Shown in pieces: positions 16,476-24,884 of a stretch of DNA of 42,992 bases. Position 1 is the first letter of the stretch. The number at the start of each line of letters is the position of its first letter. A program made the translations under genes and the position numbers. This DNA comes from Nocardiopsis sp. MG754419 (GTDB taxonomy: Bacteria > Actinomycetota > Actinomycetes > Streptosporangiales > Streptosporangiaceae). The notes under the pieces are model-generated. The model had not been told where the DNA came from and made no database searches. It saw nothing but the letters and a program-made list of their open reading frames with translations. The DNA lies in NCBI RefSeq assembly GCF_018207095.1, contig NZ_QOCZ01000035.1, positions 1 to 42,992 on the forward strand, read 5' to 3'.

Positions 16476-17654
16476 GTGCTCGACGCGGTTCTGGTCATCC
16501 TGTTGTTGCTGTTCGCCGTGACCGGCTACCGACAGGGGTTCATCGTCGGGGTGTTCAGCTTCGTCGGCTTCATCGGCGGAGGCGTCGTCGCGGCACTGAC
16601 CGCCCCCGGGTACATCCAGCAGTGGATCGTCGATCCGGGACGTCAGGCCCTGCTCGCGATCGCGGTGGTGTTCCTGTCCGCGGCGCTCGGCCAGTTCATC
16701 GCCTCGTACCTGGGCACCCTGGTGCGCAACAAGGTCACCTGGGACTCGGCGCGCGTCGTGGACGCGCTCGGCGGTGCCGTCATCAGTGGTGTCTCCGTGC
16801 TGCTCGTGGCCTGGTTCATCGGGAGCACGGTCGCCAACTCGGCGCTGCCGTACGTCTCCCAGCAGGTCAAGGACTCGCGCATCCTCCAGTCGGTGGACGG
16901 GGTCATGCCCGACGCCGCGCACCAGGGGTTCTCCACCTTCCGCCGTGTGGTGGACCAGAGCGCGTTCCCCCAGGTCTTCAGTGGCCTGGGTACGGGTGAA
17001 CTCGCCGAGGTCGAGCCCCCGGACCCGGACGTGCTCACCACCCCCGAACTCATCGAGTCGAGCCGCAGCGTGGTCAAGGTCCTGGGCACCGCCCCGTCCT
17101 GCCAGCGTCGGGTCGAGGGCACCGGGTTCGCCTACGGCGAGGACCGCATCATGACCAACGCGCACGTGGTCGCCGGTGTCACCGACGACCTGCGCGTGGT
17201 CACCAGGGACGGACACCAGTTGGCCGCCACCCTGGTGCTGTTCGACGCCCAGCAGGACCTGGCGGTGCTCCAGGTGTCCGACCTCGACCTCGACCCGCTG
17301 GCGTTCAACGTCGACGCCGAGCAGGGCGACGACGCGGTCGTGGCGGGCTTCCCGCGCAACAGCGGCTTCACGGCCGTGCCCGCGCGGATCCGGGCCAAGC
17401 AGACCGCGCAGGGATCGGACTTCTACCACTCCCAGCAGGTGAGCCGGGAGATCTACCAGGTCCGCGCGGTGGTGCGCCCCGGCAACTCCGGTGGTCCGCT
17501 GCTCGCGCCCGATGGAACGGTCTACGGGGTCGTGTTCGCGGCCGCCACCAACGAGGACGAGACCGGATACGTCCTCACCGCCGACGAGGTCGCCGAGAAC
17601 GCCGAGGAGGGACTGACCGCCACCGACGAGGTCTCCTCCCAGACCTGCGACTGA
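16476..17654 (+). CDS. marP: Membrane serine protease, MarP type (CvpA plus trypsin-like domains)
   Basis: A 392-residue protein starting at GTG 16476 with a very strong GGAGG. The N-terminal 120 residues form a CvpA-like domain with four membrane helices. A linker with Cys209 follows, then the extracytoplasmic chymotrypsin-fold domain. The catalytic triad is His230 (MTNAHVV), Asp261 (QQDLAVL) and Ser338 (RPGNSGGPLL). Cys209 and the penultimate Cys391 can form the redox-sensitive disulfide described for mycobacterial MarP (Rv3671c), which protects cells against acid and oxidative stress. Length and residue spacing match MarP closely. Confidence 0.92.
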   Translation: MLDAVLVILLLLFAVTGYRQGFIVGVFSFVGFIGGGVVAALTAPGYIQQWIVDPGRQALLAIAVVFLSAALGQFIASYLGTLVRNKVTWDSARVVDALGGAVISGVSVLLVAWFIGSTVANSALPYVSQQVKDSRILQSVDGVMPDAAHQGFSTFRRVVDQSAFPQVFSGLGTGELAEVEPPDPDVLTTPELIESSRSVVKVLGTAPSCQRRVEGTGFAYGEDRIMTNAHVVAGVTDDLRVVTRDGHQLAATLVLFDAQQDLAVLQVSDLDLDPLAFNVDAEQGDDAVVAGFPRNSGFTAVPARIRAKQTAQGSDFYHSQQVSREIYQVRAVVRPGNSGGPLLAPDGTVYGVVFAAATNEDETGYVLTADEVAENAEEGLTATDEVSSQTCD

Positions 17655-17735
17655 GCCGGCCCCAGCGCGCCCTACAGCGCCGTTCCGGGCCCCTCCCGAG
17701 GCGCGCCGGCGGCGCGGGACGGGGACAGCACGAAA

Positions 17736-17767
17736 GGGGGCGCCCTCCCGGTGGCGAGGGCGCCCCC
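17736..17767. terminator. Bidirectional terminator between marP and the anti-sigma gene
   Basis: A perfect 12-bp stem (17736-17747, 17756-17767) closes an 8-base loop, 80 bases after the marP stop and 50 bases before the end of the convergent anti-sigma gene. A TCGTCGTGT run follows on the + side. Confidence 0.85.
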
Positions 17768-17819
17768 TCGTCGTGTCACATCGGCGGTCCGTACTCGGGG
17801 CCGGGGCCGCCGAACGTCG

Positions 17820-18374
17820 TCAGTTCGAGCTCGGTTCCTGGGGCTGGTCGGTGCTGAGCGGCCAGCTCATCCGCACGACCGTCCCCGTGTCCTGGGGATC
17901 GATGCTCACCTCGTCCGCGAGGCCGGTGATGACCGCCAGGCCGAGGCCGGGCGAGAAACCGGAGATCCCCCCTGGAGGGGTGTCGTCACCGTCGAGGAAG
18001 AGTCCGTCGAGCAACGGCTCGACGTGGTTGACGGTCTCCTCCGAGTCCTTGGAGGGGGCTCGATCGGAGACCACGACCTCGAACCGTCGTGTGGTGCTCC
18101 CGTTGGCCCGCAGGGCCGGATTCGAGGTGTCGTCATGGGGGTCCGATACCGGACCGGGTCCGCTACCGTCGATCAGCTGGAGCAGGATCGGCTGCGTCGG
18201 GCAGTGCAGCTTGTGGGCCGCCACCGCCCGGGAGCAGGCCTCACCGACCGCCAGCCTGATCTCGTCGATCGCGGAGGCGGCGATACCCGCCCGCCGCGCG
18301 ACGGTCGCGGCCATGAGCCGAGCCGTACGCACGTGAGCGGGGAGCGCGCTGATCGTGAGCGTGATGGTCGCCAT
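17820..18374 (-). CDS. Anti-sigma-factor-like ATPase partner of BldG (SCO3548 type)
   Basis: A 184-residue GHKL-fold protein related to RsbW/SpoIIAB. It starts MATITLTISALPAHVRTARL, the usual N-terminal strand and helix. The N-box region reads LAVGEACSRAV, and the G1/G2 region is FSPGLGLAVITGLADEVSID. In canonical members the N-box is E-A-x-x-N-A; here the Mg-binding Asn position is Arg. A linker of about 40 residues rich in Asp and Ser separates the boxes. The gene follows bldG with a 13-base gap, exactly as the anti-sigma gene follows bldG in Streptomyces. Its role there is partner switching with BldG; the sigma target is not encoded in this window. Confidence 0.85.
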   Translation of the reverse strand: MATITLTISALPAHVRTARLMAATVARRAGIAASAIDEIRLAVGEACSRAVAAHKLHCPTQPILLQLIDGSGPGPVSDPHDDTSNPALRANGSTTRRFEVVVSDRAPSKDSEETVNHVEPLLDGLFLDGDDTPPGGISGFSPGLGLAVITGLADEVSIDPQDTGTVVRMSWPLSTDQPQEPSSN

Positions 18375-18387
18375 CGCTCGCTCTGGG

Positions 18388-18735
18388 CTACTTCGAGGAG
18401 CGCTTGTCGATGGCTTCCTGCACCGTGTCGTGGATGCCGAACACCTTGGTCAGACCCGTGATGCGGAAGATCTTCAGGATCCGCTCCTGGGTGCACACCA
18501 AGTCCAGCGTTCCGTCGTGAGCACGGACGCGCTTCAACCCGCCCACGAGCACACCGAGACCCGTCGAGTCCAGGAACTCCACCTTCTCCATGTTGACCAC
18601 GAGGTAGAAGTTGCCCTTGTTCACCAGGTCGATCAGAAGCTCGCGGAGCCGGGGCGCGGTATAGACATCGATCTCACCCTCAACGACGACGATCTCGGTG
18701 TCGCCTTCGGTGTAATGATCAAGCTTCAAGTCCAC
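18388..18735 (-). CDS. bldG: Anti-sigma-factor antagonist BldG (STAS domain)
   Basis: A 115-residue STAS-domain protein. It contains [17 protein letters not shown], then the phosphorylation site Ser57 in [22 protein letters not shown], and [12 protein letters not shown] near the end. These match Streptomyces BldG nearly residue for residue, including Ser57. Unphosphorylated BldG frees sigma factors from anti-sigma factors and is needed for aerial growth and antibiotic production. The start is GTG 18735 with GGAGG 5 bases upstream. An inverted repeat CGCGAA-TT-TTCGCG at 18755-18768 lies in its leader. It is divergent from the DEAD helicase gene, the same order as SCO3548-SCO3550. Confidence 0.94.
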   Translation of the reverse strand: MDLKLDHYTEGDTEIVVVEGEIDVYTAPRLRELLIDLVNKGNFYLVVNMEKVEFLDSTGLGVLVGGLKRVRAHDGTLDLVCTQERILKIFRITGLTKVFGIHDTVQEAIDKRSSK

Positions 18736-18754
18736 AAGTCCTCCAGCGCCGAAC

Positions 18755-18768
18755 CGCGAATTTTCGCG
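18755..18768. repeat. Inverted repeat in the bldG leader
   Basis: CGCGAA-TT-TTCGCG lies 20 bases upstream of the bldG GTG. It could be an operator or a small hairpin in the 5' leader. Confidence 0.4.
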
Positions 18769-18969
18769 AATGGTCTCTGCCGGGCGTTACCCCACCAGCA
18801 CGCATTCAACCACGAGTGTCGTGAGTGTCTGCCCGCCGTGAGGACGGGAAAACGGCGACCCCGCGCAACTGTTCCCTCGGATGTCACACTGAAACCGGGT
18901 TCCTCGGTGCCCGAGCCGCGTTCCGAGGGCCGTGTACTCGGTGAACGTGTCCAGTGAGGAGGGGTCTCC

Positions 18970-21282
18970 ATGAGGAGATCGGAGCCCGAGCTCCCCGGTG
19001 TGTGGCGTGACGACACCCGGTACCCGCAGGTCACCCACATCGAGCACGTGACCCGGAACGCCGGAGTGAGCGGGGACTGGCCGAAGTGGACAGCCCCCCA
19101 CCTGGTCGAACGGTTGACCGAACGCGGGATCACGGGCCCGTGGTCCCACCAGGCGGCCGCCGCCGACCTCGCACGTTCGGGCCACGATGTGATCATAGCC
19201 ACGGGCACCGCCTCGGGAAAGTCGCTCGCCTTCCTTATGCCCGCAGTGGACGCGGTTGACGCGGGCGGAACGGTGCTCTACCTCTCCCCGACGAAAGCGC
19301 TCGCCCAAGATCAACTCAGGTGGATTACGGACCTGGGACTTTCGGGCATGCGGGCGGCCGTCTATGACGGCGACACCTCCCCGGAGGAACGCACCTGGGT
19401 GCGCGAGCACGCCAACTACGTCCTCACCAATCCGGACATGCTGCACCACGGAATGCTCCCCAGACACGGCGCGTGGGCGCGTTTCCTGCGCCGACTGCGC
19501 TACGTGGTGATCGACGAGGCGCACCGGTACCGCGGGGTGTTCGGGTCGCACGTCGCCCAGATCCTGCGGCGTCTGCGCCGGGTGTGCGACCGTTACCGGT
19601 CGGAGCCGGTGTTCGTGCTGGCCTCGGCCACCTCGGGGTCCCCCGCTGAGAGCGCCACCCGGCTGACCGGGGTGCCGGTGACCGCGGTCAGCGAGGACGG
19701 TTCGCCGCGCCCGGGTCTGTCCGTCGCCCTGGTGGAGCCGGAACTGACCGACCTGACCGGTGAACACGGAGCGCCGATCCGTCGCACCGCTCCGTCCCAG
19801 GCCGCCGAGATGCTGGTCGACCTGGTGCGGGACCGGATCCGCACCCTGGTGTTCGTGCGCTCGCGCCAGGGCGCGGAGGTGGTCGCGCTGACGGCCCAGC
19901 GCCTGCTCACCGAGCAGGGCGAACACGATCTGGCCGAACGGGTGGCCGCCTACCGGGGCGGCTACCTGGCCAGTGAGCGGCGGGACCTGGAGGAGGCGCT
20001 CCGTTCGGGGGAGCTGTTGGGCCTGGCCAGCACGAACGCCCTCGAACTGGGGGTGGACATCAGCGGCCTGGACGCCGTGCTGATCGCCGGCTGGCCGGGG
20101 ACCCTGGCCTCCCTGTGGCAGCAGGCGGGCCGCGCGGGACGCCGCGGCAACGACGCGCTGGCCGTGTTCATCGCCCGAGACGATCCGCTGGACACCTACC
20201 TGGCCCACCACCCCGAGGCGATTTTCGGACGCTCGGTGGAGGCCACCGTCCTGGATCCGGAAAACCCGCACATCCTCGGTCCTCATCTGTGCGCGGCGGC
20301 GCAAGAGCTCCCGATCACCCGTGCCGACTTCGACCTGTTCGGAGCGAGCACCGAAGAACGATTGGCCGCCCTCGTGGACCGGGGTCTTGTGCGGAAACGC
20401 CCTCGGGGCTGGTTCTGGACCAGCAATGAAAGAGCCAGTGACCTCGCCGATATTCGTGGTGCCGGTGGGCCTCCGGTGCAGATCGTCGACACCGGCAGCG
20501 GGCAACTGCTCGGCGAGATCGATGAGGCCGCGGCCCACGGCACCGTCCACCCGGGCGCCGTCTACCTGCACCAGGGCGTCACCCACCTCGTCGACGACCT
20601 CGACCTCGACGAGGGGGTCGCCCTGGTGCACACGGCCGAGCCTCCCTACAGCACCTGGGCCCGCGACACCACGGACATCAGCGTCCGCTCGGTCCTACGG
20701 CAGGAGACGTGGCCCAACGGCGCCACCGTGCACTTCGGCGAGGTCGAGGTGGTCCGGCAGGTGGTGGGGTTCCTCAAACGCGACGTGCGCACCGGCTCCG
20801 TGCTCGGCGAGCAGTCCCTGGACATGCCCGAACGTACGCTGCAGACCCGCGCGGTGTGGTGGACCCTGACCGAGGAGGGCGAGAACCGGTTGCGCGCGGC
20901 GGACGTGGGCCTGCTCGGCGCCGCCCACGCGGCCGAACACGCCTCCATCGGCCTGCTGCCCCTGTTGGCGACCTGTGATCGCTGGGACATCGGTGGGGTT
21001 TCCACCTCCCTGCACCCCGACACCGGGCGCCTGACGGTGTTCGTCTACGACGGGTACGAGGGCGGTGCCGGGTTCGCCGAACGCGGCTACGCCGCCGCCC
21101 GCGAGTGGCTCGCGGCCACCCGGGCGGTCATCGCCGACTGCGAGTGCGACCAGGGATGTCCGTCCTGTATCCAGTCGCCCAAGTGCGGGACGGGCAATGA
21201 GCCGCTGAGCAAGTCCGGGGCGCTCCGGCTCCTGGACGAGGTCCTGGCGACGGGTTCCGAGGAACCCCACGCGAAGGACTGA
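18970..21282 (+). CDS. DEAD/DEAH-box helicase with C-terminal DUF1998 zinc domain (MrfA/YprA-like, Rv3649 type)
   Basis: A 770-residue superfamily 2 helicase. Motif I is TGTASGKSLAF, motif II DEAHRYRG, motif III ASATS. The second RecA domain has LELGVDISG and the motif VI region QQAGRAGRRG. The C-terminal DUF1998 ends with a cysteine cluster CECDQGCPSCIQSPKCG, a likely zinc site. Bacillus MrfA (YprA) is a 3'-5' helicase for mitomycin-type crosslink repair, and this architecture is the same. ATG 18970 has GAGGAGGGG upstream. It is divergent from bldG, and adjacency to a Tad locus is conserved in actinobacteria. Confidence 0.92.
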   Translation: MRRSEPELPGVWRDDTRYPQVTHIEHVTRNAGVSGDWPKWTAPHLVERLTERGITGPWSHQAAAADLARSGHDVIIATGTASGKSLAFLMPAVDAVDAGGTVLYLSPTKALAQDQLRWITDLGLSGMRAAVYDGDTSPEERTWVREHANYVLTNPDMLHHGMLPRHGAWARFLRRLRYVVIDEAHRYRGVFGSHVAQILRRLRRVCDRYRSEPVFVLASATSGSPAESATRLTGVPVTAVSEDGSPRPGLSVALVEPELTDLTGEHGAPIRRTAPSQAAEMLVDLVRDRIRTLVFVRSRQGAEVVALTAQRLLTEQGEHDLAERVAAYRGGYLASERRDLEEALRSGELLGLASTNALELGVDISGLDAVLIAGWPGTLASLWQQAGRAGRRGNDALAVFIARDDPLDTYLAHHPEAIFGRSVEATVLDPENPHILGPHLCAAAQELPITRADFDLFGASTEERLAALVDRGLVRKRPRGWFWTSNERASDLADIRGAGGPPVQIVDTGSGQLLGEIDEAAAHGTVHPGAVYLHQGVTHLVDDLDLDEGVALVHTAEPPYSTWARDTTDISVRSVLRQETWPNGATVHFGEVEVVRQVVGFLKRDVRTGSVLGEQSLDMPERTLQTRAVWWTLTEEGENRLRAADVGLLGAAHAAEHASIGLLPLLATCDRWDIGGVSTSLHPDTGRLTVFVYDGYEGGAGFAERGYAAAREWLAATRAVIADCECDQGCPSCIQSPKCGTGNEPLSKSGALRLLDEVLATGSEEPHAKD

Positions 21283-21584
21283 CCGGCGGGGCGGGGGCCC
21301 GTCCGTCCGACGGTGCGTCCGTGGCAGCCGGCGTTCCGAGGCCGGGGCGTGCCCGGATCTTCGAACAGGGGATCGGTGGATCCTCGCTGTGGGGGAGACG
21401 GACCCTCGGGACTCGGGGGCGGAAGTGGCCGGAGCGCAGGTGTGCCGGCGGGGTCGTGCCCGGGCCGCTGCGCCCGCGCGTGGAGTTGTCCACAGGCCCG
21501 CGAACGCCGCTTCCCTCGCCGCCCGCCAACGCCCAACCTGGAAGTGGGGCGGAACCCCGCCCGCCCCGTCACCAGGGAGGTCCC
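21283..21584. other. Intergenic region upstream of flp, with one DnaA-box-like site
   Basis: About 0.3 kb without a gene. It presumably carries the promoter of the flp-tadE-tadG unit. A TTGTCCACA 9-mer at 21486-21494 matches the actinobacterial DnaA box. Confidence 0.45.
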
Positions 21585-21773
21585 GTGTTCCCCTACCCGT
21601 GCCCGACCGTCCCCGCGACCCCGGACGACCGCGGCCTGACCACCGCCGAATACGCCATCTGCACTCTCGCCGTCGTGGCGTTCGCCGGGCTCCTCTACAT
21701 CATCCTCACCGGCGACGCCGTCCAGTCCGCCCTGACCTCGACCATCGTCGATGCGCTCGGTTCCGACCGCTGA
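21585..21773 (+). CDS. flp: Flp pilin-like protein (DUF4244 family)
   Basis: A 62-residue protein read from GTG 21585, 4 bases after GGGAGG. The short hydrophilic leader ends at Gly17. The mature part begins LTTAEYAICTLAVVAFAGLL, giving the prepilin peptidase context G/xxxxE with Glu at +5, followed by one hydrophobic helix. Such DUF4244 proteins stand at the pilin position in actinobacterial Tad loci (M. tuberculosis Rv3656c). The tail is only about 25 residues, as in Flp pilins. Its end overlaps the tadE start by 23 bases. Confidence 0.85.
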   Translation: MFPYPCPTVPATPDDRGLTTAEYAICTLAVVAFAGLLYIILTGDAVQSALTSTIVDALGSDR

Positions 21774-22107
21774 CCGCGGCTCCACCACGATGGAGACGGC
21801 GATGGTGCTCCCCGCACTGCTGCTCGTACTCGGCATCGCCCTCGGGGCGATCGGCGCGGCCACGGCCCAACTCTCCTGCGCCGACGCCGCGCGGATCGGC
21901 GCCAGGGCGCTCGCACGAGGAGAGCCTCCCGAACGAGCCCGCGCGCTCGCCCTGGACGCCGCCCCGGCCGGTGCCCACATCGAACTGACCACCGACGACG
22001 CCATGGCCCGCGTCACCGTGCGGGCCAGGGTTCGGCTCGGGCCCGCCCTGACCCCACCCGTGGGGATCGACGGCGAGGCCGCAGTCCCCTGGGAACCGGG
22101 CCTGTGA
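21751..22107 (+). CDS. tadE: TadE-like minor pilin
   Basis: A 118-residue protein. A short leader ends in DRG, then STTMETAMVLPALLLVLGIALG, again a G/xxxxE prepilin cleavage context followed by the membrane helix. The remaining extracytoplasmic part is about 75 residues with one cysteine. This matches the TadE family pseudopilins (Rv3655c position). The ATG at 21751 lies within the end of flp, so expression is probably coupled. The 3' end overlaps the next start by 4 bases. Confidence 0.85.
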   Translation: MRSVPTADRGSTTMETAMVLPALLLVLGIALGAIGAATAQLSCADAARIGARALARGEPPERARALALDAAPAGAHIELTTDDAMARVTVRARVRLGPALTPPVGIDGEAAVPWEPGL

Positions 22108-22463
22108 GGTCCGGTGACGCGGGTTCCGGTACCGCGGGGAGTGTCTCCGTGTTCCTGGTGTTGATGTTCCTCACCTACGCCGGGTTGACCGGCGCGGCGC
22201 TCGTCCTGGAGCGGGAGCGCGCGGGAACCGCAGCCGACCTCGCCGCACTCGCCGCGGCGGACCGCGCCCACGAAGGTGAGGAACCGGCCTGCGTGGTCGC
22301 CGCCGAGACGGCCCGGGCCAACGGTGCCGAGCTGGACGGCTGCACCCTCGACGTGCACACCGTCTCCGTGACGGCCGCCCTTCCCTCGGCCCTCCTTCCC
22401 TTGACGTTTCGGGTCCGTGCCAGAGCCGGGCCCGTTCACGATCCCAACCAGGAGGTGGACTGA
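22104..22463 (+). CDS. TadG-like secreted/membrane protein of the Tad locus (Rv3654c type)
   Basis: A 119-residue protein starting at GTG 22104 in a GTGA overlap with tadE. The N-terminal GSVSVFLVLMFLTYAGLTG is a hydrophobic helix. It is preceded by glycine but lacks the +5 glutamate that prepilin peptidase substrates normally have. Then ERERAGTAADLAALAAADRA follows, a typical TadG-like (DUF4349/putative Flp-Tad) motif, and two cysteines (EPACVVAA, LDGCTLD). It is the position counterpart of M. tuberculosis Rv3654c. Function in pilus assembly is inferred from context only. Confidence 0.75.
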   Translation: MRSGDAGSGTAGSVSVFLVLMFLTYAGLTGAALVLERERAGTAADLAALAAADRAHEGEEPACVVAAETARANGAELDGCTLDVHTVSVTAALPSALLPLTFRVRARAGPVHDPNQEVD

Positions 22464-23467
22464 CCGTCCACGCCCACACCCTCGTGCGGTGCGCCGGGGT
22501 GCGCTGCGTCCCCACGACACCCGTCGAGGGCTCGGTTCCCTGCCCTGCGTCTCGATCGGCGTCGACCGGGCGCGACCGCGGACACCTCTGGAGGGGCCGG
22601 GGCCGGGACCCACGTCCCATGAGCGCGGTCCGGCCCGGGGTGGCCTCGTCCTCACCGGTCGATTCCGCCCCGGGAGAGGCCGGACGACGTGCACCGGGGC
22701 GGGAGGGAGCCACCGGGTGGGCCGGTCCGGGCCAGGGCCGGTCGCGAGGGGACCCCGGCACAGGAACGGGTGCCGGGGCCCTCGTTCGTCGGAACGGGGG
22801 AGTGTCCACGTGGAGTCGGGATCAGTACGGTCGGCCCACCGCTGCGGGCGTGGGCGGGACGAGAGAGGAAACGTCCTGGTCACGACTTCGTCGCCCCCTG
22901 ATGCGGCGGCCTTCGCCGTGTGATCATGAAGCGGGGCGCCCGGACGTGCCGGCACACGGTTCCGGGTGCCCCGCTCTGTGGTGCCGACCCGCTCCCCGAG
23001 ACGTGGGGACGAACCGGTACAGGGGGTCGACCAGGTGCAGGGGCACGACCCGAGGCGCGGGTACGCGTCGTTCATCGGCGCAGGCAGGGTCGGGGCCCGA
23101 GCGCGACCCGGCCATGGTCACGACCGGCACCGTCTCCGAGCTGTGCGGGCGCCTCGACACACGTGTCCCGCGTCGCCCGGCGGCGGGATCGCGCGCCTCG
23201 TGGCACCTCTCCCGACCGCCGACGAGTACCCGTCCACACCGGAAGGTCGAACGCCACCCCGATACGCCGGGGTCTCGGCGACGCCGGTGTGTTGGGGGAC
23301 TCCGCCCCGATCCCGACGGTGGAAGACCACCGCCCCAGCGACGCCCGGTGCCGGCACGCCGTTCGTGCCGGCCGCACCTCGGCCCCGGAGGCCGCGGACT
23401 CTGAAGGTCGCAGCCCCGGCAGGTCATGGCCACGTGGGGAGCCCGCGCCCGAGCTTCGCCCTCCTGA
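22464..23467. other. One-kilobase region between the convergent Tad blocks
   Basis: No gene is supported. Open frames are low-complexity, without start signals or motifs. It contains the hairpin at 22930-22975 that probably terminates both convergent units. Its presence where the Tad operon is normally continuous suggests a rearrangement scar. Confidence 0.5.
22930..22975. terminator. Hairpin terminator between the convergent Tad blocks
   Basis: A 14-bp stem (22930-22943 with 22962-22975, one G-U pair) with an 18-base loop. It lies nearly midway between the tadG-like and tadC stop codons. Confidence 0.65.
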
Positions 23468-24169
23468 CTAGGGGGCCAACGCCGACCCCAGCAACTCCGC
23501 GGCCATCGGCACCAGTCCGATGAGGACGAAGGCGGGGAGGAAACACAACCCCAGCGGAGCCACCACCAGTACCCCCAGACGTTCGACGCGCGCCGTGGCC
23601 CGGGCCCGCAGCGACCGGCGCAGATCCGACACGTGCCGGTCGAGCAGGTCGGCGACCGGAGCACCGGTGTCCGCGGCCCGCGCCAGGTCCCGACCGACCG
23701 CCACCAAGGGCTCGGGCAGGGCCGAGCGACGCCAGGCCGCGGTCGGTTCCGCGCCCAGCCGAAGCCGTTCGGCCACGGCGGCCAGTTCGGTCCCCAACGG
23801 GCCGCGTGCGGCGTCCGACACCGCCACCAGACAGGCCGGCGGAGTCGCCCCGGACCGGATCCCGGAGGCGATCAGGCCGATGAGGACCGGCAGGTCGCCG
23901 GTGATCGGGAGCCTGCCGGGTGCCGTGCGTGCCCGGGCCCCGCGCCACCACAGCCAGACCGCCCCGCCGAGCACGACGCCCCCGGCGACCGCCCCCAGGA
24001 GCGCCGTCACCGCGACCACCGCCACGGCCGAGGCCACCGAACGGGCCACGGGTCCCGCCGGTGCGATGCGCCTCGGCGTCGCCGGCCGCGGCGCGGGCCG
24101 CAGCCCGGACCCGAGCAGGACCCACACCGCGGTCGCCGCACACACCATCGTCATCGTCGCGAAGACCAT
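23468..24169 (-). CDS. tadC: TadC-like pilus assembly membrane protein (type II secretion F domain)
   Basis: A 233-residue protein from ATG 24169, preceded by GAGGAGGGG. It has hydrophobic segments at the N-terminus, around residues 45-75 and at the C-terminus (LGLCFLPAFVLIGLVPMAAELL). The GSPF-like cytoplasmic part includes LARAADTGAPVADLL. With TadB it forms the inner-membrane platform of the Flp pilus machine. It follows tadB after 49 bases. The C-terminus is the last product of the tadZ-A-B-C transcript. Confidence 0.85.
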   Translation of the reverse strand: MVFATMTMVCAATAVWVLLGSGLRPAPRPATPRRIAPAGPVARSVASAVAVVAVTALLGAVAGGVVLGGAVWLWWRGARARTAPGRLPITGDLPVLIGLIASGIRSGATPPACLVAVSDAARGPLGTELAAVAERLRLGAEPTAAWRRSALPEPLVAVGRDLARAADTGAPVADLLDRHVSDLRRSLRARATARVERLGVLVVAPLGLCFLPAFVLIGLVPMAAELLGSALAP

Positions 24170-24218
24170 CCTTCCCCTCCTCTCTGCGGCCACCGCGACC
24201 GTTCCGACCGCGGACCGT

Positions 24219-24884
24219 TCACTCGTGTTCCACGGCCCCCCGGACCAGGCGCAGGGTCCACCAGGCGCCGGCGACGTCCAACAGCAGGCCACCGCCCAGA
24301 CACAGCAGGCCCAACGGCGTGGTGAGAAGGAACTGCCAGGGGGACCCGCCGAGCCCCGCCGACATCGCCAGCCCCACCAGGGGGAGCCCGCTGAGCATCA
24401 GCGCCGTGGTGCGGGGACCCGCCGTCCGTGCGGCGGCCTCCGCTCGCAGTTCCTCCTGCTCGGTGAGGTTGGCCGCGAGGTCGTCGACCACCGTGGCCAT
24501 CCCGGCCCCGGTCTCCGACGCCACCTCCCAGCACACCGCGAGGTACGCCAGCGCCCACAGACCCTCCTGCCTCCGGGCCGTGGCCCGCAGTGACTCGGCG
24601 TCCGTGGGCTCTCCGACGTGTGGTCCGGCCTCGGCCGCGGCCACGCGGAGAGCGAGTTCGGGCGGCTGGCCGGCGCGCAGCTCGGCGGACATGACCCGGC
24701 AGAGCGTGATGACCGCCCGCCGACGTTCGGCGTCCTCCCGTCGGGCCGCCAAGGGTGACCGGAACCGTGGTGCCGACCAACGCCGCCGCGGCCGGGGCAG
24801 GAGCGCCGCCAACCGGTAGCGTCCGGTCCGTGGCGGCGACCACAGCAGTGCCGCCGTCAACGCGCACACCACCAGGAACGTCAC
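24219..24884 (-). CDS. tadB: TadB-like pilus assembly membrane protein (type II secretion F domain)
   Basis: A 221-residue protein from GTG 24884, which overlaps the tadA stop by 4 bases (GTGA). An upstream GTG at 24893 is possible. The N-terminal helix TVTFLVVCALTAALLW is followed by a basic segment. The GSPF-type cytoplasmic domain reads VMSAELRAGQPPELAL and WEVASETGAGMATVVDDLA, and two hydrophobic segments lie near the C-terminus. The pattern E-[LV]-x-x-G-x-P is the usual mark of TadB/GspF. It acts with TadC as the platform for the TadA motor. Confidence 0.87.
   Translation of the reverse strand: MTFLVVCALTAALLWSPPRTGRYRLAALLPRPRRRWSAPRFRSPLAARREDAERRRAVITLCRVMSAELRAGQPPELALRVAAAEAGPHVGEPTDAESLRATARRQEGLWALAYLAVCWEVASETGAGMATVVDDLAANLTEQEELRAEAAARTAGPRTTALMLSGLPLVGLAMSAGLGGSPWQFLLTTPLGLLCLGGGLLLDVAGAWWTLRLVRGAVEHE

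Noticed and set aside
18787..20631. 614-residue frame on - opposite the helicase
   Set aside because: Antisense to all helicase motifs; composition typical of a GC-rich shadow.
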